A DNA stretch of 11,304 nucleotides from an uncultured Collinsella sp. (lineage in GTDB: Bacteria > Actinomycetota > Coriobacteriia > Coriobacteriales > Coriobacteriaceae), in contig URIK01000057.1 in NCBI GenBank assembly GCA_900547855.1, forward strand, positions 1-11,304, in the 5' to 3' direction. Under the pieces are notes generated by a model that saw nothing but the letters and a program-made list of their open reading frames with translations, made no database searches and was not told the DNA's origin. Shown piece by piece: positions 6,163 through 11,304 of the stretch (positions within the stretch are counted from its first letter, which is position 1; each line of letters starts with the position of its first letter). The translations under genes were made by a program, and so were the position numbers.

Positions 6163-7781
6163 TGACTGACGTGCGCGAGGCCACGCAGGGCCTGATTGAG
6201 TACGCCATCCACCGATCGATGATCGGCCAGGACGATCGCATCTGGGCCTACAACACCATTTTGGAGTGCATCGGCGCTACGGGCCCGGCGCTCGACATGG
6301 CCTGGGCGCTCCAGGTCGAGAAACTCTCGCTCTTGCACCCCGATACCCTGCCCAACTTTGACCTTGAAGGCACACTTGCCGCGCTTGCCGAGGCGGCTGT
6401 TGCCAACGGCGCCGCCGAGGACACGGCATCGGGCCGCGACCGCATCGGCATGCGCATCATGGGCGCGCTCATGCCGAGGCCTTCGGTTGTAAACGAGGAG
6501 TTCAACGGCCGCATGGGCGTCAACGAGCCCCGCGCCGCGACCGACTGGTTCTACGGCCTGTGCTGCAACGCCGGCTACGTGCGCCGTGCCGCCATCGCGC
6601 GCAACATCAAATGGAGCACCCCCACCAACTGGGGCGACCTCGAGATTACCATCAACCTGTCAAAGCCCGAAAAGGACCCGCGCGATATTGCCGCGGCCGG
6701 TGCCGCAAAGAACGCGGGCGAGAAGTATCCCGCCTGCCAGCTCTGCATCGAGAACGAGGGCTATCCCGGACGCTCTTCCGCAGCCGACGGCGGCGCCCAC
6801 CCCGCCCGCCAGAACCTGCGCGTTATCCCCATTCGGCTCGACGGAGAGCGCTGGGGCTTCCAATACAGCCCGTATGCGTATTTTAACGAGCACTGCATTG
6901 CCATGAGCTCCGAGCATCGCCCGATGCACGTCGACCGTAAGGGACTGACCTGCCTGCTCGATTTTGTGGACCTGTTCCCGCACTACTTTATCGGCTCCAA
7001 TGCCGACCTGCCCATCGTGGGCGGCTCGATTCTGTCGCATGACCACTTCCAGGGTGGCGCGCACGAGTTCCCCATGATGCACGCCACCGAGGTCTCGCAG
7101 TTTAGCGTGCCTGGCTTTGACCAGGTCAGCGGTACCGTGTTGCAGTGGCCGCTTTCGGTGCTGCGACTGCGCTCGCACGACCGCGCCCAGTTGCTCGACG
7201 CTGCCGAGAAGATTATCCTCGCCTGGCGCGAGTGGACCGATGAGTCCGTGGGCGTTATCGCGCACACAGCCGATGGCGTGGCGCACAACACCGTGACGCC
7301 CGTCATCCGCCGCGTCGACTCTCGCGGCAACGCTGGCGGCGAGATCTACGAGGCCTACCTGGCGCTTCGCTGCAATATCACGACCGACGAGCATCCGCTG
7401 GGCGTATTCCACCCGCATGCCGAGTATCACCATATTAAAAAGGAGAACATCGGCCTGATCGAGGTCATGGGCCTGGCCATTTTGCCGCCGCGCTTGGTTC
7501 CCGAGCTCGGCGCTGTCCGTGAGCACCTGTTGGCGGCCAAGACCGATGCCAGCTACGACCTTGCCGGTGCGCTCGAGGGCGACGACCTTTGCCGCGGCCA
7601 CGCCGCATGGGCCGAAGATGTTTTTGCCCGCCGCGCCGACGAGCTTACGGCGGACAACGCCATCGACATCCTGCACGAGGAGGTGGGCGTAGTGTTTGGC
7701 CACGTGCTCGACAACGCCGGCGTCTTTAAATGGGACGAAGCTGGCCGCGTCGCTCAACAGCGCTTTATCGACTCGCTGTAG
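6153..7781 (+). CDS. galT: UDP-glucose-hexose-1-phosphate uridylyltransferase, family 2
   Basis: This 542-residue enzyme exchanges uridylyl groups between UDP-glucose and galactose-1-phosphate, the second Leloir step. It is the type-2 GalT found in many Gram-positive bacteria, not the shorter E. coli type. Recognisable blocks are CNAGYVRRAAIARNIKWS (138-155), CQLCIENEGYPGR (195-207), FQYSPYAYFNEHCI (236-249) and the active-site segment GGSILSHDHFQGG (290-302), whose His296 and His298 are the presumed catalytic histidine region. It is somewhat longer than the roughly 490-510 residues I recall for relatives. The start at 6153 overlaps galK by 10 nt and has GGGGG at 6138-6142. A second in-frame ATG at 6162 would give a 1-nt stop-start overlap but lies farther from that ribosome binding site. 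Confidence 0.95.
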   Translation: MAVMTDVREATQGLIEYAIHRSMIGQDDRIWAYNTILECIGATGPALDMAWALQVEKLSLLHPDTLPNFDLEGTLAALAEAAVANGAAEDTASGRDRIGMRIMGALMPRPSVVNEEFNGRMGVNEPRAATDWFYGLCCNAGYVRRAAIARNIKWSTPTNWGDLEITINLSKPEKDPRDIAAAGAAKNAGEKYPACQLCIENEGYPGRSSAADGGAHPARQNLRVIPIRLDGERWGFQYSPYAYFNEHCIAMSSEHRPMHVDRKGLTCLLDFVDLFPHYFIGSNADLPIVGGSILSHDHFQGGAHEFPMMHATEVSQFSVPGFDQVSGTVLQWPLSVLRLRSHDRAQLLDAAEKIILAWREWTDESVGVIAHTADGVAHNTVTPVIRRVDSRGNAGGEIYEAYLALRCNITTDEHPLGVFHPHAEYHHIKKENIGLIEVMGLAILPPRLVPELGAVREHLLAAKTDASYDLAGALEGDDLCRGHAAWAEDVFARRADELTADNAIDILHEEVGVVFGHVLDNAGVFKWDEAGRVAQQRFIDSL

Positions 7782-7831
7782 CATACAGGTTCGAGCCTCA
7801 TCAGCGGCCACGACATAACCGCCCACACGAC

Positions 7832-7874
7832 AACGGCGCCCGCCGGCAACATCGCCGGCGGGCGCCGTTTTATT
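7832..7874 (+). terminator. Rho-independent terminator of galKT
   Basis: A perfect 16-bp, very GC-rich stem (arms 7832-7847 and 7854-7869) with the 6-nt loop AACATC is followed by TTTTATT. It lies 50 nt past the galT stop and should end the galK-galT transcript efficiently. Confidence 0.93.
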
Positions 7875-7876
7875 AG

Positions 7877-7983
7877 CTAGTCGTTGGGGACGTTCTTAAA
7901 TGACTAGTCGTTGGGGACGTTCTTGTTTGACTGGTCATTTAAGAACGTCCCCAACGACTACTAAAGAGCGTCCCCAATGACTA
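7877..7983. repeat. REP-like cluster: two direct and two inverted copies of a 20-bp unit
   Basis: The unit AGTCGTTGGGGACGTTCTT recurs four times. Copies 1 (7877-7897) and 2 (7904-7924) are identical over 21 nt and direct. Copy 3 (7941-7960) is an inverted perfect 20-nt copy. Copy 4 (7964-7983) is inverted with two changes. Copy 1 with its right flank (7878-7909) and copy 3 with its left flank (7929-7960) form a 32-nt inverted repeat with one mismatch. The cluster sits between two convergent operons just past a terminator. This layout resembles REP elements mobilised by RAYT-type transposases. No transposase is in the window. Confidence 0.85.
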
Positions 7984-8016
7984 CTTGCGACCAAGGCAAC
8001 GCCGGTGTCTTGGCAA

Positions 8017-8132
8017 CGACAGCGAAAACGCCCCTAAGCGAGCAAGGTGACGTGAAAGAGGAGGGCATTGACCTTTTGGTCATGCCCGACGATTGAACGT
8101 CAGATTGCCGCTTAGGGGCGTTTGCAGCGTCG
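8017..8132. repeat. Large structured inverted repeat (hairpin element or ncRNA candidate)
   Basis: The segment folds into one long interrupted stem. A perfect 15-bp stem has arms 8026-8040 and 8109-8123. Inside it pair GCAA with TTGC (8042-8045, 8105-8108), then TGACGT with ACGTCA (8048-8053, 8097-8102) across a 2/2 internal loop. After a symmetric 9/9 internal loop comes an apical hairpin, GGGCAT-GACC with GGTCATGCCC around TTTT (8063-8087, one bulged T). CGAC (8017-8020) and GTCG (8129-8132) can extend the base. Roughly 35 core pairs are formed. The structure is seen directly; function is unknown. Options are a MITE or REP-type element, a bidirectional terminator for galT and lacC, or a small structured RNA. 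Confidence 0.7.
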
Positions 8133-8136
8133 CGCC

Positions 8137-8164
8137 GTTACGCGGTTTGGTAAAACCGCGTAAC
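8137..8164 (-). terminator. Hairpin directly after lacC, possible terminator
   Basis: A perfect 12-bp stem (arms 8137-8148 and 8153-8164) closes a 4-nt loop one base beyond the lacC stop codon. Neither strand has a U-tract after it, so it is not a textbook Rho-independent terminator. It may protect the 3' end of the lac mRNA or work together with the larger inverted repeat next to it. Confidence 0.5.
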
Positions 8165-8165
8165 C

Positions 8166-9101
8166 CTACAGTTCAGTCACGACAACGCTGTTGTAGACCT
8201 CGTCCCAGCGGTCCATGACCAGGTGGCCGGTCTTGGGATCCATGGCGTTGAGCTTGCCGCAGGTATTGGCGGTCTTGAGCACCGTGACGTCGTCGGCGCC
8301 GGCAGCAATGGCATGCGCAAAGCCGGCGATGGTCGAGTCACCGGAACCCGTCGCGTTCACAGCCGCAATCGCGGGCGTCTTGGCGCGGAACGCACGACCC
8401 TCATGGAAGCCCACCGAACCGGCAGCGCCCATCGAAACGACAACCCAGGGAATACCGGCAAAGCGGTCATCGGCGGCGAGCGCCTCGCGCAGGGCATCGA
8501 CATCATCGGTCGTAAAGGACGTACCCAGCAGGCCGTTAATCTCGGTCAGGTTGGGCTTTACGAGCTCAGGCTTAGCGTCGGACTCCAGCGCAGCCTCCAG
8601 CGATGCACCCGAGGTGTCGAGCAGCACCTTGGCGCCCGCCTCCTCGGCGAGCTTGACGAGCTCGGCATAGTAGCCGGCATCGACACCACGCGGCAGCGAG
8701 CCCGAAAGCGTCACAACGTCCGCCTTCGCTGCAAGCTCGGCAAACTTGGCCGTAAAGGCCTCGAGCTCGGCCGGGGCGATCTGCGGGCCGCTCTCCAAAA
8801 GCTCGGTCTGATTGCCCTCGTGCAGAATATTCAGGCAAATGCGCGTCTCACCGGCGATGGGCACAAATTCGTTCTTGACGCCATCGGCATCCATGAGCTC
8901 GGCCATATAGGCACCCATGTGGCCGCCAAGCAGGCCAGTCGCGAGCACGTCGTCGCCCAGCTGCAGCAACACGCGGCTCACGTTGAGGCCCTTACCGCCA
9001 GCGGTCTTTTCGGGCGTCACGCGGTTCACGTCGTCGATGATCAACTTGTCGAGCTGATAGCGCGTATCAATCGACGGGTTCATGGTAACGGTCAGAATCA
9101 T
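8166..9101 (-). CDS. lacC: Tagatose-6-phosphate kinase (LacC, PfkB family)
   Basis: This 311-residue PfkB-family sugar kinase is predicted to phosphorylate tagatose-6-phosphate to tagatose-1,6-bisphosphate with ATP. Signature 1 is AGGKGLNVSRVLLQLG (34-49). Signature 2 is NATGSGDSTIAGFA (249-262), with the catalytic Asp255. The GSGDST form and the C-terminal block ANTCGKLNAMDPKTGH (278-293) match recalled LacC proteins better than the GAGDS of typical 1-phosphofructokinase FruK. Length fits LacC (about 310). The ATG at 9101 has AGGAG 6 nt upstream; a 15-residue in-frame extension to 9146 has no such support. It is last in an operon with lacA, lacB and the epimerase gene. Some activity on fructose-1-phosphate or fructose-6-phosphate cannot be excluded. 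Confidence 0.92.
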   Translation of the reverse strand: MILTVTMNPSIDTRYQLDKLIIDDVNRVTPEKTAGGKGLNVSRVLLQLGDDVLATGLLGGHMGAYMAELMDADGVKNEFVPIAGETRICLNILHEGNQTELLESGPQIAPAELEAFTAKFAELAAKADVVTLSGSLPRGVDAGYYAELVKLAEEAGAKVLLDTSGASLEAALESDAKPELVKPNLTEINGLLGTSFTTDDVDALREALAADDRFAGIPWVVVSMGAAGSVGFHEGRAFRAKTPAIAAVNATGSGDSTIAGFAHAIAAGADDVTVLKTANTCGKLNAMDPKTGHLVMDRWDEVYNSVVVTEL

Positions 9102-9157
9102 ATTGAACTCCTGTTTCCGGGGCACGACACGCGCGGCCCCAAACATACGATAGCTCG

Positions 9158-10039
9158 TTAAAGGATCTCGATCTCAAAGCCGCGGGTAACGGTCTCCCCC
9201 GGCTTGGCCACCAGGCAGCCGCGCTTGTGCTCCAGAATATCGTCCTCGTCGGAGCAGGTGGACAGGCCGCCCCACGGTTCCACGGCCACAAAGTCACCCT
9301 CGGGCTTGCTCCACACAATCAGGTACGGCATATCGGGGAACGTCAGGCGCACGCCCTTGTCCTCGGTTTTCTTGGTCAGCGTAACCACGCGGCTCTCGAG
9401 CACGTCAAAGATGGTCTCCGCGAAGTCAAAGAGTTCGTGGGTCAGCGGCAGGTCATGGCCAACCATCGGGTTCTTGCTGCGATGCTCAACATCAATCAGG
9501 CCCGTCGAGGGAACGGCAGTACAGAGCTCGGCGGCCTCGCGCTGCTCAAAACGGAGCTCGTAGTCGTCATAGGACTCACCTTCGTCGAGCGGGCACTTAA
9601 AGCCAGGGTGACCGCCCACAAAGAACGGCATGTCCTCGGTGCCCTCATTGGTCACCTCGTACGACACGGCCACCTTTTCCGCATCGATCGTGTAACGAGC
9701 AACGATCTTAAACGGATACGGGTACTGCTCGAGCAACTCGGCATGGTCGGCAGAGCTTAGGCTCAGCGCGACCATGTTGTCGCTCTGCTCCTCGAGCTTC
9801 CACTCCTGTTTGCGCGCAAAGCCGTGGCGGGCGAGCTTGACCTCGCGGCCGCCCATGGTCATTGCGTGACCGTCTCGAAGGCCGCCGCAGATCGGGAAAC
9901 AAATGGGTGCCTGGCCCGACCACACCGCCGGGTCGCCCTGCCACAGGTACTCACGGCCGTTGGCCGCAATAGAAGTGAACGATCCGCCAGCCGTGCTCAA
10001 CGCAATGCGGACAGAGCCGTTATCAAGAACAAACTCCAT
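9158..10039 (-). CDS. Aldose 1-epimerase family protein (LacX-like)
   Basis: This 293-residue protein of the galactose mutarotase fold interconverts alpha and beta anomers of an aldose, probably galactose or a phosphorylated derivative. Family landmarks are RHGFARKQEW (71-80, His72), VGGHPGFKCPL (141-151, His144) and VAVEPWGG (251-258, Glu254). These correspond to the two histidines and the glutamate used in catalysis. The size and these motifs resemble LacX, encoded in lactococcal lac operons with the tagatose-6-phosphate genes, and the context here is the same. AAGGAG lies 9 nt before the ATG at 10039; the ATG 18 nt further upstream overlaps that site and is rejected. The gene precedes lacC by 56 nt on the same strand. 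Its exact substrate is not known. Confidence 0.9.
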   Translation of the reverse strand: MEFVLDNGSVRIALSTAGGSFTSIAANGREYLWQGDPAVWSGQAPICFPICGGLRDGHAMTMGGREVKLARHGFARKQEWKLEEQSDNMVALSLSSADHAELLEQYPYPFKIVARYTIDAEKVAVSYEVTNEGTEDMPFFVGGHPGFKCPLDEGESYDDYELRFEQREAAELCTAVPSTGLIDVEHRSKNPMVGHDLPLTHELFDFAETIFDVLESRVVTLTKKTEDKGVRLTFPDMPYLIVWSKPEGDFVAVEPWGGLSTCSDEDDILEHKRGCLVAKPGETVTRGFEIEIL

Positions 10040-10242
10040 GGGAATCTTCTCCTTCACATATCATCTCGCACGATCCATTGTGAACGTCGTGCCTTTAGCA
10101 GAAAGGTAATGAGGCAGCGCCGCAAACAAAAGAACAATGCACGTCCAGCCCGCTGGGCCAATTGGGCTGATAGCAAACCGGCCCGCGCCCCATCACAGAA
10201 ACGCGAGCCGTCAACGGACTAGTTAATTACGCCGGATACCCG
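10040..10242 (-). other. Non-coding gap inside the lac operon
   Basis: The 203 nt between lacB and the epimerase gene contain no credible reading frame. A 6-bp inverted repeat, CAGCCC and GGGCTG (10146-10169), is the only symmetry I see, and no T-run follows it on the minus strand. A second promoter for the epimerase and lacC is possible, but I cannot point to one. Confidence 0.4.
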
Positions 10243-10767
10243 CTAATCATGGTATTCGCCGCGGTCCCACTTCTCGAGGAACTCGTCAAAGAAGTGCGGG
10301 TCAGCCTGAGCCTCGGCGTCGGCCTTATTGCAGGCATCGATCTTGGCAATCAGGGCATCGTGCTCGGGAGTCTTCTCGTAGGGCTCCTCAAGGAAGGCAA
10401 GCATGATGTCGGCCATCAGGAACTCGCCGGTGATCTTGCCGCCAAAGCCCACGATGTTGGCGTTGAGCTCGCGACGGGCATACAGGGCAGAGGTCATATC
10501 GCGAACCAGGGCACAGCGGGCGCCGGGAACCTTGTTGACGGCGTTGGTGATGCCGATGCCGGTGCCGCACAGGGCCACGCCAAAGTCGGCCTTGCCGCTG
10601 GCAACAGCCTCGCCCACGGCCTTACCGTAGATGGGATAGTGCGTACGGGTGTGGCTGTAGGTGCCGCAGTCGAGCACCTTGTAGCCAGCCTGCTCCAGGC
10701 GGTCGGCCAAGTAGATCTTCTCGTCCGTAACGATATGGTCGCAACCGATTGCGATGGTCTTCTTCAT
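10243..10767 (-). CDS. lacB: Galactose-6-phosphate isomerase subunit LacB
   Basis: This 174-residue subunit of the LacAB heteromer isomerises galactose-6-phosphate to tagatose-6-phosphate, the first step of the tagatose-6-phosphate pathway. It belongs to the RpiB/LacA/LacB fold family. GCDH (8-11) and the active-site cysteine segment CGTGIGI (67-73) are present, as are HTRTHYPIYGKAVGEA (39-54), VRDMTSALYARRELNAN (88-104) and the C-terminal PHFFDEFLEKWDRGEYHD. These correspond almost word for word to recalled Lactococcus LacB, which also separates it from plain RpiB. AAAGGA precedes the ATG by a normal distance. lacA lies 63 nt upstream on the same strand, as expected for partners of one enzyme. 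Confidence 0.97.
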   Translation of the reverse strand: MKKTIAIGCDHIVTDEKIYLADRLEQAGYKVLDCGTYSHTRTHYPIYGKAVGEAVASGKADFGVALCGTGIGITNAVNKVPGARCALVRDMTSALYARRELNANIVGFGGKITGEFLMADIMLAFLEEPYEKTPEHDALIAKIDACNKADAEAQADPHFFDEFLEKWDRGEYHD

Positions 10768-10830
10768 CAGAACGTCCTTTCGTCTGAATTCACAAGTTGA
10801 GGTAGAAGTTCGAGTTCTCGGTGGCTCTCG

Positions 10831-11255
10831 TTAGGCCATCTTGTTGAGCATGTCGACACGGATCTGGTGACGGCCGCCGGCGTACTGCGCACGCAGGAAC
10901 TCGCGGGCGATCTTCTTGGCGACCTCGGTGCCCACAACGCCCGGGCCCATGGTGACCATGCGCGAACCGTTGTGCTCGCGGGTCATGTAGGCGGAACGCT
11001 CGTCGGAAATGTTGGCGACGACCATGCCCTTGATCTTGACGGCGGCCATATAGGAGCCGACGCCGTACTTATCGAATGCGAAGCCCTGGGAATCCTTGTG
11101 CTCCAGCAGGTCCTTGGCGACGGCGGTCGCGGAATCGACAAAGTCCGCGGCAGGGGTCTCGGAATAGTCGACGACCTCGTGACCGTCGGCGATGAGCATC
11201 TCCTTGATGGACTCCTTCATCGACATACCGTCGGCATCGGAAGCGATTACAACCC
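10831..11255 (-). CDS. lacA: Galactose-6-phosphate isomerase subunit LacA, 5' partial
   Basis: This is the other subunit of galactose-6-phosphate isomerase. The reading frame does not begin at the first ATG (11226). It continues through VVIASDADG to base 11255, where the adapter starts. This segment aligns with the conserved LacA N-terminus (IIIGSDAAG in recalled homologues), including the Ser-Asp of the active site. The 140 visible residues plus two missing ones give 142, the usual LacA length, so only the start codon and most of codon 2 are lost. Further marks are KYGVGSYMAAVKIKGM, SDERSAYMTREHN and the C-terminal GGRHQIRVDMLNKMA. Truncation is a consequence of the contig end, not of mutation. 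The operon promoter and any upstream genes are outside the window. Confidence 0.95.
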
Positions 11256-11288
11256 CTGTCTCTTATACACATCTGACGCTGCCGACGA
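11256..11288 (-). other. Nextera Read 1 adapter, reverse complement (technical)
   Basis: CTGTCTCTTATACACATCT (11256-11274) is the reverse complement of the Tn5 mosaic end. It is followed by GACGCTGCCGACGA, completing the Nextera Read 1 adapter. This is sequencing read-through, not genomic DNA. Confidence 0.98.
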
Positions 11289-11304
11289 CTAGTCGAGTGT
11301 AGAT
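11289..11304 (-). other. i5 index and start of the P5 flow-cell sequence (technical)
   Basis: After the adapter come eight bases, CTAGTCGA, then GTGTAGAT. The latter is the reverse complement of the P5 arm next to the i5 index. The eight bases are therefore the index itself, TCGACTAG in i5 orientation, which I recall as Nextera XT S513. Its last three bases, TAG, are the first three bases of this window. Confidence 0.93.

Noticed and set aside
6660..7826. 388-codon minus-strand frame opposite galT
   Set aside because: It has no recognisable domain, and galT on the plus strand accounts for the sequence with full family motifs.
7877..7983. CRISPR array
   Set aside because: The repeats are only 20-21 nt, spaced by 4 to 16 nt, and half are inverted. 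There are no spacers of regular length and no cas genes.
8017..8132. A known riboswitch or tRNA-like element
   Set aside because: It is a single long interrupted stem rather than a multi-helix junction. It lies downstream of both convergent genes, where a riboswitch would have no gene to control.
8166..9101. Calling this kinase 1-phosphofructokinase (FruK)
   Set aside because: The families are close, but the GSGDST motif, the NAMDPKTGH tail and the adjacent lacA, lacB and LacX-like epimerase genes favour LacC. No fructose PTS gene is present in the window.
10146..10169. Rho-independent terminator between lacB and the epimerase gene
   Set aside because: The stem is only 6 bp with a 12-nt loop, and no T-run follows on the transcribed strand.

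Overview
The window is an assembled contig of about 11.2 kb of high-GC bacterial DNA with Illumina Nextera adapter sequence left on both ends (positions 1-36 and 11256-11304). Only 37-11255 is genomic. Gene content, GC-rich codon use and protein style suggest an anaerobic gut actinobacterium of the Coriobacteriia, most like Collinsella. That assignment rests on recognition rather than a search.

Layout, left to right. Bases 37-226 are a C/A-rich non-coding end. A class II ketose-bisphosphate aldolase (227-1084, minus) is divergent from a DeoR-family phosphosugar-responsive regulator (1419-2222, plus). A perfect 14-bp hairpin (2228-2264) separates that regulator from a convergent A-type diiron flavoprotein, FprA (2297-3457, minus). 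Upstream of fprA lies a LacI-family regulator (3587-4618, minus). It is divergent from galK-galT (4957-7781, plus), which encode galactokinase and the family-2 galactose-1-phosphate uridylyltransferase. The lacI-galK gap holds three copies of a 12-bp operator-like word. A strong terminator follows galT. Next come a cluster of four inverted and direct copies of a 20-bp repeat, a roughly 116-nt structured inverted repeat and another hairpin. The rest is a minus-strand operon reading lacA-lacB-aldose 1-epimerase-lacC (11255 down to 8166). Its first gene is cut by the contig end, with only its first two codons missing.

Functionally this is a galactose-use locus holding parts of two routes. GalK and GalT carry out the first two Leloir steps (galE is not in the window). 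LacAB and LacC convert galactose-6-phosphate to tagatose-1,6-bisphosphate. The usual class I aldolase LacD is absent, and the class II GatY-like aldolase at the left end could do the final cleavage. The DeoR regulator is placed to control the aldolase and perhaps the tagatose branch, and the LacI regulator to control galKT. FprA (oxygen or nitric oxide reduction) appears unrelated to sugar metabolism. I found no RNA gene, CRISPR array, transposase or phage gene.
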